Assembly (NCBI RefSeq): GCF_032062135.1
Contig: NC_092859.1
Location: forward strand, 71,157,861-71,221,860
Length of the DNA stretch: 64,000 nucleotides
Source: Pyxicephalus adspersus
Lineage: Eukaryota > Chordata > Amphibia > Anura > Pyxicephalidae
Direction: 5' to 3'
The stretch's first letter is position 1. Each line of letters opens with the position of its first letter. The translations under genes and the position numbers were made by a program. The notes under the pieces are model-generated. The model searched no databases, was not told the origin of the DNA, and worked only from the letters and a program-made list of their open reading frames with translations. Of the stretch, positions 1 to 11,740 are shown piece by piece.

Positions 1-459
1 ATCAATGAATCAGAGCTTCTACTGTCCTTGTCAGGTACCATTAGGAAGATTATTATTTTACAAATGTATTTATCTTTTTAAAAAAAATCAAATCAAATTG
101 ATGATACGAGGGGTTTAAAATTATGAATTTAGTGGTCCGTGAGGCCTAAAAGATTGTCGACTGCTGCTTTAAAGACATGGTTGGCAAGTTTGGGTGAAGA
201 AGTGGGAACGCCGATTGCAAGCTGTCTTTTTTGGCCAACATTATTATCACAAATGCTCTTTTGCTTTAAGGGGCAGAAATTACACAGACACACTCCACGT
301 TATTGTTTTGGTTTGGAATGAGATGTCCAGAAACATTTAGTGCATATCTTAAAGTACTTAAAATCAAACTCATGCTAAATATTACAGACTGAAAAGAAAA
401 TCTACAGGCTTCAGTGATGTACTGGATATTGGACCTACTGACCATCTACATCCTCCATG
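1..459. other. 5' flank of mir-145, no gene recognised
   Basis: AT-rich sequence, presumably part of the mir-143/145 primary transcript. Bases near 131-165 (AGTGGTCCGTGAGGCCTAAA) resemble the end of a hAT-like repeat also seen near 47300-47333. No coding exon is recognised. Confidence 0.4.
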
Positions 460-547
460 ACCTAGTCCTCACGGTCCAGTTTTCCCAGGAATCCCTTGGG
501 TGTTGTGGTGGGGATTCCTGGAAATACTGTTCTTGGGGTCTAGGGTT
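460..547 (+). ncRNA. mir145: mir-145 microRNA precursor hairpin
   Basis: This is the precursor of miR-145, which acts in the cytoplasm in Argonaute to repress mRNAs and is best known from smooth-muscle differentiation. The 5p arm (474-496, starting GTCCAGTTTTCCCAGG) matches the vertebrate mature miR-145 I know at all 23 positions. The 3p arm (512-533, GGATTCCTGGAAATACTG...) matches miR-145-3p. The two arms pair across a short loop (497-511), and the lower stem continues through CCTCACG on the left and TTGGGG on the right. The loop differs from the human loop, as expected for an ortholog. In vertebrates the hairpin is processed from a shared transcript with mir-143, which lies 5' of it. No mir-143 sequence is seen in the first 459 bases, so it should lie before the window. 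Short ORFs crossing this spot on either strand are chance. Confidence 0.97.
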
Positions 548-549
548 TG

Positions 550-2407
550 CAACCAAAGACTTCATCTTCATCAACATTCCTCCCATGAGTGGATTCCCAC
601 TAAAGGTTCTTTGTTCAAGATCACACAAATGCAGACGTATACACATTCCCTTCCTGTTAAATGTCTTGCTTATCTTATTGAACTGTTGGTTAACTAGCAA
701 TCCTTATACATTCTTTTGCAACACAAAATGTCATGGCTCCCAATAACCAGCTCTAACAAACAAATCGCAAATATGGTTTGAAAGACAGGTGAAGTTTCAC
801 TGCTAGACCTGCAAACCCTAGGTATCTAAAAGCTAAACTAAATACCGACCAAATACCATTTTTAGAATGTAGAAATAAGTCATTCAATCAAATATCATAT
901 ATAAAGCATTAAAACTTTAATATTACAATGTTACCAGTGTGTCTCCAGTGATGTACAGTTTAAGTTCATGTGCTTAAAGGAACATGTTGTGAGGGAAGTC
1001 TGCAAGCTCCTAATGCTCAGTTTTTCATCTCTATATTTATATAATTTATTAAAGATCAAGTTTTTAAAGTTATTTTAAGTAGTATAAAGTCTTTGAAAAA
1101 GTTCAGAGACAAAACCTAATGTACCTGTAAATGGGAAGGTTGTGCCTAAAAAGAAAAAAGCAAATTTCCTTAATGAATATGAAGTATACTGCAGTATTTG
1201 CATCAAATGTTTCATATGTACATCTTCCTGTATTCGCCTTAATTCACTCTTATCATTGAGCAGAAGGCTCTAAATAAAATATTACACATTACCTAAAAAC
1301 TGTCTGTGTTTTTCGTTGAAAGAATTAGAAGTTTAGTCCTCCCAGAAGAAAACATTTTTCATACCACAGTCTCTTGAAACGGGTTCAGGAAATTTTATGA
1401 CAATTGTTTCCATTGTGTATTTGACAAAGTGAATCAATACTCTACTGTTTTGAAACTGTCATTTGCCAGAAACCTCAGCTCAGTTTTGGCAAAAACAATC
1501 ACAAAATAGTAAGAAGAGGTGTTGTTTTGGCTGTACCCTGACCGTGCTGTCAATGAATGACAGGTCTTTGAGTGTGTAATAACATAAAAAGATTGAGAAT
1601 AAAGAATTATAATGTGTATGTAATTAAAATATTTTTAGGTGAAGAATAGAAACTTCTAAAATTTCTAAAGTAAAACTTTACTATTTTGTTTTTTTTTTTT
1701 GTTTTGTTTAAAAATGTCATTAACATACCGACAGGGATGGGGCAGAAGGAAACCTGGAATAAAAAAAAAATAGCAGACATCATTTGCTTCGTGTTCAAAA
1801 AGAGACTCTTCAAAACTTCAGACATAAAAATAACAAAATGCGGTACTATGAAGTAACAGAGTACTGATGTAATAACACACGTTACAACATGAGCATACAA
1901 TTATCAGAGCACAAAATGTTTGGTCAGCTTGGATGAAATATAAACATTTAATGTCTTTGCTGCACCATGGGTAATAATAATAACAACACATTGATGTAAA
2001 TTACTGTACATGGCCATATATAATACCAGACATTCAGACACCTCTCAGGCAGTTTATCCTACCACATGTATTTGTCAGACTCCGACGAAAGCAGTGAAGA
2101 GGGACAAAAGCTTTTCAATCCAAGTCATTTAAGGGGAATATATGACATGCTGTTGTATACAATAAATAAATGAATGTTGTGTACTTTTCTATTACTATAC
2201 AACTCTATTATTTGGGGGGGGGGGGGGGAATAGAAAACTGCAATACTAATGCTACAAACCTGGGTTGTTTAACAACTGAATATGTATTGAAGAAAGTGCA
2301 CCAAAAGAAGTTACCTGTTAGAAAAAAAACCAGTAGATCCTTAGATAAGCTGTTGAATGAATATGTAAATAAAATCAATTTAGGCCCCAGATACTCTCAA
2401 ACAAACC
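550..2407. other. Non-coding block downstream of mir-145
   Basis: AT-rich sequence with several AATAAA hexamers (for example near 1273) that could end the mir-145 primary transcript. A poly-G run is at about 2214-2228. The ORFs here are short, AT-driven and carry no recognisable motif. Confidence 0.4.
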
Positions 2408-2415
2408 ATCTAATT

Positions 2416-2892
2416 CAGACATGTCCGAAAAAACGGCTCGGGGGCCAATTGGGGCCCGTGTTCAGATTTCCACTGGCCCGCAGCCTCTGTCATAAAATCA
2501 ATATTATGTGGCCCGCTAGCACTGTTGACCACAGTATAAAATACACACGTACAAAAAAGCTTTAAAGTTGATCAACCGTCTTGCATTTACCTACTCGGTG
2601 GGCATAATAGGCAGGATGGGAGTCCCCATGTGTGCACAGGGAATCCCCTACGTCATTATGCTGGGCGTGTGCTGTGCAGGACCCGCACGTACCACGCCCA
2701 CTCTGTTTCTAAAAACGTGCACAGAGCCCACACTGACACTGGACTTGTGCACAGGGAATCCTGGTGGGGTGTGCGGGACCCGCGCAGACTACGCCCACAC
2801 TAACCCTGAGTATGTGCTGAATGGTCAGCACCCACACATTTTCATCTCACCAAATCTCTCTGCCCTCTTTGCAAAAAGTTTGGACACCCCTG
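2416..2892. mobile_element. hAT-type non-autonomous element with 8-bp target duplication
   Basis: The element is flanked on both sides by the same 8 bases, ATCTAATT (2408-2415 and 2893-2900), the duplication size typical of hAT transposons. Its ends are imperfect inverted repeats: CAGACATGTCCG on the left and the complement of GGACACCCCTG on the right. The right end has the CAGGGGTGTCCAAAC form common in hAT MITEs. The interior is GC-rich, with 'GGCCCG' stretches and two related blocks (about 2630-2700 and 2752-2810, both starting GTGCACAGGGAATCC) that look like an internal duplication. No transposase is seen. Confidence 0.8.
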
Positions 2893-2900
2893 ATCTAATT

Positions 2901-5900
2901 GGACAGTGAGATCATCTAAATGAAGTCAAACAGCTAGGAAACAGATAAAACATATATGTGAGCTATTTCACCTGCTAAAAGATTGCTGCTACATCTCAGG
3001 CCTGCAGTACATCTGATTTTTTTTAAATGACCTGATTTTTTTCTTTTTATTGCAGTTAAGTAACAAATACGGGTTTTTTCCTTACCCTGACCTGTATGTA
3101 GACATTTTGCACACTTTTTGCATGTTCTTTTGTTAGCACATTAGCTTTGTCATATACCCAACTGTCCCATTGCGCTGGTTGTCTCACTTCTAGACTGAGC
3201 TCTGCTGTACATTGATATCTAAATAACTTCAGGTACTTACTCTAATGTGCTAATGTTTAATAAAATACATAATTTGTTAATAAATACAAAGCTGAATTAT
3301 GTTGTGTCTGCCTGGAAGCCTTTTAGAGTCAATTAGTAGGTGGTGATGCAGTCTGAGCTTCCCAGGTTTGTCGTAGACTTACTATGCGTGGCAACTGGCA
3401 TGATCCAAGTTGTGTTCCCAATTCAGTATACATTGTATAAACCTGAAAAAATCAGACATCACTGGGATTATTTCTGCATTGATTGTACCAATCTGGAGTT
3501 TCAGCAGACAGGTAAAATCACAAAATATAGGAAGATTTTGTAATATATGTACACAATAAGTACTTAAGTTAAAGCAACCACAGCATGAAGATTCTAGTAC
3601 ACATAGGTTTACATAAAGGGATATATATTTTAATAGAACTTAGAAAAGTTGTCCTTCATCATTTACTTTTATACAGATATAGAAATGTTAGCAAAAAAGT
3701 ACAACATATGTAAAAACATATTTTACATACCTAAAAATATAGTTGCAGCAGCCCAAGCAATATATGTGAAGACCTGAAGCATACAAGATACATAAACAAG
3801 TAAACAAATACTGAACAAATGAAAGAATATTCATGGGCCTGAAGGTTACAGAGGCTGATATAAATTATTTTTTCATTGAATGAAAATATACTAACAGTGT
3901 AAAATGTAAAAAAAACTATTCAAAGCAACAGTAAAAAAAAAAATAGTCATTACACACACAAAAAAAAAGAACAGATACCGCCTGAAAAAAATCAAATCAA
4001 ATACAATAAATCCATAAAAAGTCTAATCATTTTGGTAAAGGCCACAACAATTATTTGCCTATCTGAACTAACTCGGTTTTCAGATGGTAACTGTAAAAAA
4101 AAGTATACTTACCTTTGCATTTTTTGATGAGAAATGCAAGGTTGTGTTTTGTGTTATATGCCCCTCCCCCACCTGTTTTCCCGTAAAGTCAATATTATTT
4201 CTTTTTTAGCTTCAAAAAATGTTTCTTTTGTTCCACTCATATATTATACTGTATTTCTCTTGTATTTTTTACTTTGTGTTAATATAATTTTGTTTATCAC
4301 CCAACAAACTTATTATACATAAAACTATGTTTTCCATGGCAGCAGTATTTTCAAACATCAAGTTTCATTAGGCTTACATTGGGGGCAGAGCAGCCAGATA
4401 CAGCCACCATTTCTTGGAGACTAAAACAAGGTTTTCGCCGCAGTACACTGAGTGCATATGTAGAATGAGTCTGCGAGTTACCAATTTGTTGAAATCCATT
4501 GACGCCTAAAAATTGGGAACAGTGAATGTCAGTCTACAATATTTAAAAAAACATCCCCCTATATACATTTCTTTGTCCTAAACAGGCCACATCTCTAACA
4601 TTCATAGGAAAAGATATGCGATGAAAGACATCAATTTTAGGCGGGACTTTTAAAGCCAGTAGCATCAATATATTACAAAAATAACAAAATTTTATTAATA
4701 ATAAACATTAAAAACAAACATCATAGAACATACAACATAAAACACAATAAAATCTTGGGTATATATAATGACCTCTTCTTACAGAATACCCCCAAAGAGT
4801 TTGAATTCTGAATTACTTCTCGCCGCAATTCGCGATTTGATGTTTGTTCTTCCAGCAGCCCTCTTATTTAAAATTGGTGCAAAGAAGGAGGTGGTTATGG
4901 TGGCAATGGTATATTCAAATCCCGTTTAGCTAATTAGTGAGTAATCTCTTTCAGTTTTCAATATAAATCACAGTGATCTTAAGTTTCATGTCCTTCAGTC
5001 CTCAAACAGATAAACGAACATACAGCCCAACAGCACAAATATACAATATAGCCCAACAGTCACTCTACAATATGGTACTTGCAATCACGTTTGCCATAGC
5101 TACAGAAACTGTACAGAAAATGTCTGATCTCTGTTCTGGTCCACACTCTGAGGTCTGTTGGTTACTTGTCGCATTCAGCTACTATTATGCAAGAAGAATC
5201 ACACAACCTGGTGCCACTCATCTGATTGCCAAGAAAGTGATGAACTGGGAAAAGAAAACTGTCCCTCTAATTTTCTTTGTGGTGGCAAGTTTAGTGTGAA
5301 TATCCTGTTTCACTCTGTTTTGCCACCGCAGGACTGGAAGTTACTGTCCCTGGTTCAACATTACATGTGAGCATTACTACCTATATTTGCATGAAACTGG
5401 GTGTTGTAATGTTTTAAGGAAACAATGTACAAGCACCCTACTAGTTCCTCCTATAAATCACGATGTACTTGCATTACACAAAGAAGCACAAAAGCAACAA
5501 TGTAATTGACTCTAAAAAGGGCACATGTCATGGAAAGGTTTTATTTACCATTTTAAGACAAAAAAATTAAGCTAATATAAATTATAAGGGAAGGGAGGGA
5601 AAATCCAACATTATGAGCTATCATAGTGATAGCTGATGGAAAATCTTCCTATTGGGACACCTGTTGCTGGGAGGTTTTTCTCACTTTGGATGGATCCCTA
5701 CTGGGACATTCTGAAAAGGATAAACCATACTTATGTAGAACTTACGTGGAGTTATACTGCCACCTAGTGTTTATTTCAGGATTAAACCCTATGGTTATAT
5801 GCTTGTATTTCCCTTTAGGTGTTATATACTTTGCTCTTTGATACATGCCAGTGTAAAAACCCAAAGCCCAGGCTGTCAGGGGACTTTTCACATCATGATA

Positions 5901-8145
5901 CTAGCTGAGAGTCAGACACACACTGTAGTAAGCTAATTTAATTCTGGCAGAATTTACATGATTCAGATTCTTACACAGACTGGGTTCTTTTTAATAGGTT
6001 GACTACAGTAAATTTTAATATTGGTATACTTAGGGCAATAACAATCTGATGCACCCGCTTGGGACACACCCTACTTGAAAATCAGCAACATAGCATTTTT
6101 GTCACACTGTAGTATTACTCACCATTCCACATGCATGACAAGTATGACAGGTTTACATGCAAGGAATCTATGAATCACTGACTGTGCCTTAGATATGCAT
6201 TTACCCAGAGCAAATACTTCACATAGTAGTAGATCACTTGGTCCTAATATTTGAGGGGGTGGTGATAAGAAAAAGGAAAATGTATCTGTATCTCCCTTAA
6301 AACCTAATGTACCCCAAGGGTGTTATAAAAGGTAGTAGCTTCCAAATTATTTGGATTTGTTGGCGCTTCAAGGAGTGGAAAATAACCAGAAGACTACCAA
6401 CAGCTCTTGTTTAAGATTGCTTTTGTATATTTATTATTGCTGTAAAGGTAACTATATTCACTTGTAATATTTTATTATAGCATTAACCACTCACGTTTTC
6501 TGGAAATTGTTACTGTCTTAACCTTAAGTAAATATATTATAATTGCTTTGCAAAACACCATTGCATACTTCTTTTCATTATTTCACAAGAACAAAATGAC
6601 ATTTATTGCACCTTAACAGTCTCTAAATATGGTAGCTGCATTAGTTTCCTTTTCTCAAGCTTCTTTTTTCAATTTTGCATGTTGCATCTGCTAATAACAC
6701 ACTTCCTGTTCCTGGGTGACAACTCTCACTTGCCCTGTCATAGCAATATAGAAGCCATGTTGCCACCCTAAGACAATTGTACAGAAAACCAAAATTTCCC
6801 TCATCATCTAATAGTCTTTCTAACCTAGAGACAACCAAACATTCAATTTTTGTACAGATATCACAGAGACAAAAATGGATGAAAAATGTCTCAATTTGGT
6901 CACAAACAGAAATAAAAAAACTGACAGAAGTTCTAACTTTTTCACAATCAATCCAAAAGTAAAAACACAATTAACCTAAGTAAGCATCTACAGTGTTCTG
7001 CCCATCACCCTGGTTAAAACTATTTCATTTTGGCTTTGCATACATACACCATACCATGTCCATGCATCTTCACCTGTACAGGTGGTCAGGGCAGTATTCC
7101 CAAGCATAAAGAGCTTTTCCTCTTGTGCGTACAATCATTGCAGACCACCACAAAAAAATATTTTATTCTAATACCTAAGAGAAAATCTAGTTTGACATAA
7201 CATACAGTAAAAAATGTCTTCCAATATATTATCCGAACAGGTACCCTAGCTACTTTTGTCACCAAGTAATGTCATCTGTGGAAAAAAAATTTTTTCTTTA
7301 TTTCACAGTACAGCAGAGTCTACCTACTTTGCTTACTTAGCAGTTGGAAGATTGGAGATTTACATATTCAGTAGGGAGAGATAAATGTAGGGTTGACAGC
7401 TTAATGTACTTTTTTGGAAAAATTATTCTTTTATTAAAAGTAATAATGGTATGATAAATCTTTTGGATCAGAATAAATAGTATTTAGTATATTATTCCTC
7501 TTATTTCACAATCCTTTTTCCCTACATAACATTCTAAACAAGTAGTCCAACAAATGTGACAGTGATGCTGGTTAATTACAATGACTATTTTGTATGCCTA
7601 TGGCTTAAATCTTAAAAAAATAAAACTGCTGAAAGTGGCTCTAACCCTAAGATTAGATTTGGAACCTGAATTTCTTGTCCTTTTTTTTAGACTTTTTCTT
7701 GAGAGTCTTGCTAGTAACACACTGGGGTGACAATGGTTACTGTACTGTTAATGTGGAGCAGAAGTGCTGTCATAAATTCAGGAAGTTTGTTAGTACTAGA
7801 CAACATTTGCTGTTCTTCTAACATTGTTGGCATTTAGTTTAAAGGTCCACTGAAGAAGAGCTAAGTATCTAACTGACCAATAGGGAGGAAATAACAGAGT
7901 TTTATTGATAGGGTTTACATAGTAGTATTACATGTATCTGTCACTGGACTGCTTCATTAGCAGCTTAACTTGAAGAGAAGAAAGCAGTGTTCTTCACAGC
8001 TCCTGTTTAGCCAGGTGCACCACCCAGCACTTTTCAGTAGATACCTGGCTATCTTTGGAAAACTGCTTACTTAGGCTGAGTAGAAGGAGCTGTCAGTGAG
8101 TACAGCAGCACTTCGGCTCTGCTGGCAGAGGATGGAAGTTTTATA
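2901..8145. other. No gene recognised (5.2 kb)
   Basis: AT-rich, low-complexity intergenic sequence with A-rich tracts at 3900-4020. The ORFs (for example 4973-5299 +, 6641-6970 -) have no family motif, no splice context and biased AT codons. I see nothing assignable. Confidence 0.35.
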
Positions 8146-8942
8146 CAGTGATACCTCGACTAACAAATATAATTTGTTCCAGAATCACATTTGTTAGCCG
8201 AAATCCTTGTTAGCCAAAACATGATTTCCCATAAGTTTCTAAAGAAAATCATTTAATTTGTTTTAGATGCTGCCCACAATTTAAAGACAAGTTTTATAAA
8301 AAAAAAATAGTAAAAAGCACAATATAAAAGGTCATAAACTCACCAAAGGCTGAGATGAACAGCTTCCCAATTGGAACAGTCTCAGCATATTATTAGGCAG
8401 TTTTGGTGTCAATTACTGTAAAAAAGCCTCACTGTGAGGTAATCACAAACCAAGCAAAAAGAAAAAAAAAAACTTTATGGAGCCTAGACATTCATTAACT
8501 TTTGGAGCAAGCTGTTAATTGATATGCAAAAAGAAACAACTGCAGAGTTTGTCCTGGGTCATTAAAGAGTTACAAGAGGTTGCAGAAAAGCTCACCCAAC
8601 CCTAACATTACCCACAACCTCAGCTGTGTTTAGCAAAAGATTTCTTCTTCAAGTCATTCATACCTCCCCTCCCCCCATCAAGCCTCCATCCTGCACACAA
8701 GCAGCAGGGAAGCTCCATTCGTATGTAAAGCGATGTCTTCCTCTTACTTTCTGATACAGTATAAACGAAGTACTGTACATTCGTCATGCGGTATGTTATC
8801 AGGCGTCTTACTTCCTGCTTTTTTTTCTCCTACATTTGTTAGCTGAGTCCATATTCCTTAGCCAAGTCTCTTATTCAGCGGAAAAAAAATTGTTAGCCAA
8901 CAAAATTGTTATCAGAGCAGTTTGTTAGCCGAGGTATCACTG
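8146..8942. mobile_element. pogo/Tigger-like non-autonomous DNA transposon with TA duplication
   Basis: The left end CAGTGATACCTCGACTAAC and the right end GTTAGCCGAGGTATCACTG are inverted repeats of about 20 bp, and both are flanked by TA (8144-8145, 8943-8944), the Tc1/mariner-superfamily target duplication. The inner sequence repeats the theme 'TTTGTTAGCC' near both ends. The CAGTGATACCTCG terminus resembles the ends of Tigger/pogo elements. At 797 bp with no transposase ORF, it is a deletion derivative or MITE. Confidence 0.75.
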
Positions 8943-8944
8943 TA

Positions 8945-10050
8945 CTTTGTATTTTTTCCACTCCCAACTTTGTGGGAGCAGAACTAACAAGCTGACAGCT
9001 CTCACTGTAGGCTTGCTTTTACATGGATTTATCAACAAACTGATAACAGAACAGATCTGCAATACAGATCAGTAAATCTTTGCTGCCCACAGGGGTTCCT
9101 TGGTGTACCAGGAATGTAGGTTTACTGTATAAGGCTTAGTTCATATGAATGGTTTAACTGCATAAAACATCATGGAAAAAGTATTAACTTTGGAACAAAT
9201 TGTTACATTTTTGTCCTATTTCTAGGTGGTTTTTCAAATACTACATGTGTGAATTGCTACCCCGGTCATCTCCATTAACTTGAACTTTTGAGCATGTGCA
9301 ACCTTTTTTTTCCTAATTCAGTTTAAAAAAATGCTACATTATGAAAACTATATAAAACACGTGAAAAAGCCTAGTAGTTAATGCCTATTACCATCTCCGG
9401 GGGCCCAGCGATTGAAAGTAAGCACTTGGAAGCGGTGAATGGGGCAGTTTCTTTATACTGTTAATCTAAAGTAAGCCTAAAATACAATTCATTGATTACA
9501 CGACTGCATGTGATTACACTCATTGCAAAACATAGGACACAAGTTGGACACTGGATAGTAATGGTAAAATGGAAAGAAGATGGAAAAATGGTGCATGCCA
9601 ATGGGGAAAGACTTTACAAAGTTCAAACAAAGAATAGGAGAGATGGTATAAAGCGGACACAATTATAGTTACTTACCTATGGCACAAGCAACTGGCAACC
9701 CTAAAATTGTGATGTGTTGTCCTCCTAACTTTTTGACCACCCAGCAATGGCTTCCCCCACCCTGCTAAATGAAGTCTAGTTTAGGAGCAAAGAAGTCTAG
9801 TTTAGGGTGTCAAAGGAGCCAGAAGCATCCTCCTGTGAGGAATTGATCATGAGCCAGTACTTGAAGCAATGACCACCTCTCATTTTACCTTTACCTATAG
9901 TGAAGCCCCTACTCAGTCTCCTGGGACTAGTAAAGCTGTCATAAGCACTCTGTTGTTTACCGGGATTTAAGCATGCAAAGGATGACATTTAAAAAAGAAA
10001 GGACCAACAAAAGGGAGCGTTGAATCAAAACTCAATTAACAAAGTAACAA
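8945..10050. other. No gene recognised
   Basis: Intergenic sequence without recognisable exons. The minus-strand ORF at 9797-9988 has no known motif. A short local duplication (AAGTCTAGTTTAGG) occurs at about 9772-9807. Confidence 0.3.
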
Positions 10051-10130
10051 TTGGTATTTAATGTACAGCTCTGTGTAATATGTTGGCATCATATAAATAC
10101 TGTTTAATAATATTAAAATAATAATAGAAT
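10050..10130 (+). repeat. LINE 3' tail fragment (L2/CR1-type)
   Basis: Carries the tail motif TACAGCTCTGTGTAATATGT, then the ATATAAATACTGTTTAATAAT ending, shared with the copies at 18925-19075 and 58390-58825. Only the tail is present, as expected from 5'-truncated retroposition. Confidence 0.6.
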
Positions 10131-10800
10131 CATGACTACAGGGACACAATTGGTACAATCAACATATCAACAAACCCATCTGTGAAGAAATAATTACTTG
10201 ACTCATTTAGAAAAAAATGTTCTTTAGAATGAATTAGCACAATACTGAAACAATTCAAATAATATCCACAGACCAAGACTCACCGCCACACTGACAACCT
10301 TGGGAGAAAGTTTTCAGCAATACAAACTGCACCATATGTACATGGCCAGAAACCTGTACACAAAGAAAATAACTTTTTTACTGAAAAGTAGCACTTGACA
10401 TTTTGGTTCCTATAAATTGTAAGCAAATTTTACAGTATGCACTGAGGGTCAAATGTGATTTTCGGTGTGTATCAATCGTATTTGAAACCTGCTGCTGCTT
10501 GAAGTGATAGCAGCTAGTTAGTGTGAGGCAGGATGTGTTTCTTGCCGTGAGGTAGTGGCAGTCCTCTAGCTGTAAGTTTTATGAGATGAGAAACATATTG
10601 GTGGTGAACATAAAGTAAAGGAAAAATGTTCTGGCTGGCAAGGTAGTGCCTTAGAGGATGTGGCTGCTCTAGGCTGTAAACTGCTGGAGAAACTGATTAT
10701 GAGATGAGGGTAGCAGCATTGTACATATGTTACAACTTCCCCTGTTACACCTTCAGTAACAAGTGGGGAAAAATCATTGTTACAGTCAAATAATGAAGAC

Positions 10801-11440
10801 TAGTCAGCCACTGAGGACCTTTAATGGCTAGGAGGGGGCACAAGTGCTCACTGGATTGTAAGGTCTTGTAAAGATAGGCAGATCTCTATTGACATACCAT
10901 ATAATTGTCATTTTTCAAAAATGTCTTGCTGTTAAAGCTTTGTGAATCGAGAAAAAAAAACTGGTTGGACAATGACAATGGTAAGTTATTAAATAGCCTA
11001 CAATTGGCTAGAAGTGGGGCACATGTGATTGCTGGATTGTAAGGCCTTGTGCAGACTGGCTGACCTCTATGGACATACCAAGTAACTGTAATTTTTTGAA
11101 AATGTCTTGCTTTGTGAATGGGTTGGATGATGCCATTGGTCAAGTCAGCTTTGATGTCATAAACTACAGTACCATACAACTGGCTAGGAATTTAAGGCCT
11201 TGTGCAGACAGGCTGGCCTCTATGGACATACCAAGTAACTAATTTTATGAAAATGTCCTGCCATGTGATTTGGTTAGAAGATGCCATTGCTCAGTCAGAT
11301 AAGTACTCTTCAATTGGCTGGCAGAGGGCACATGTGCTTGCTGGATTGTAAGGCCTTGTCACTTTTTGAAAAGGCCTTACCATGTGATTCAGTTGGACGA
11401 TGCAATTGGTCAGCCAGCAGTGATATCATACAGTAAGTGC
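10801..11440. repeat. Degenerate tandem repeat, about four units of 145-180 bp
   Basis: The marker AAGGYCTTGT recurs at about 10860, 11041, 11187 and 11351, giving spacings near 181, 146 and 164. Each unit has the order 'GGCTAG/GGCAGAGGGGGCACA-tg-GCTyrCTGGATTGTAAGG', then 'CAGGCTG..CTCTATGGACATACC', then 'GAAAATGTCYTGC', then 'GTTGGAYRATGcCATTGGTCAG'. Units have diverged by substitution and deletion, and the last lacks the middle block. A related fragment lies near 12685-12720, on the far side of the RING-finger remnant. Confidence 0.8.
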
Positions 11441-11562
11441 AAACAAACTGCAGCTGTAGCTTTTTGAGAGTTGCTAAGGAGGATCCACCCTGGAAGCATC
11501 TCCAAAGCAATTTGACTAAGACTTTGTGCGAATTGCAGCTTTCTATTTGATTTCTTGCTTAG

Positions 11563-11712
11563 TTACCTACACCTCAATCACCCACCTTAATCACATACAC
11601 TTCAATATCATACACCTAAACCTCAATCACATACATCTCAATTACCTACACGTACACTTCAATCCCCTACACCTCAATCACATACACCTACACCTCAATC
11701 ACCTATTCTTGA
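11563..11712. repeat. Minisatellite, CACCTCAATCACATACAC-like units
   Basis: Roughly eight imperfect copies of an 18-bp theme (CACCTCAATCACATACAC with 6-bp variants). On the + strand it is open in one frame and would encode a His/Leu/Asn-rich peptide (HLNHIHLN-like repeats) inside the 11526-11936 ORF. The open frame probably follows from the 6/18-bp periodicity rather than selection. Confidence 0.75.
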
Positions 11713-11740
11713 ATCACTTAAAAGAGCATTATTTACCAAC

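Noticed and set aside
446..746. ORFs on both strands over the mir-145 hairpin
   Set aside because: The bases are explained by the microRNA duplex, and the peptides show no family motif.
6641..6970. 109-codon minus-strand ORF
   Set aside because: AT-rich, no motif, mirrored by an ORF on the other strand.
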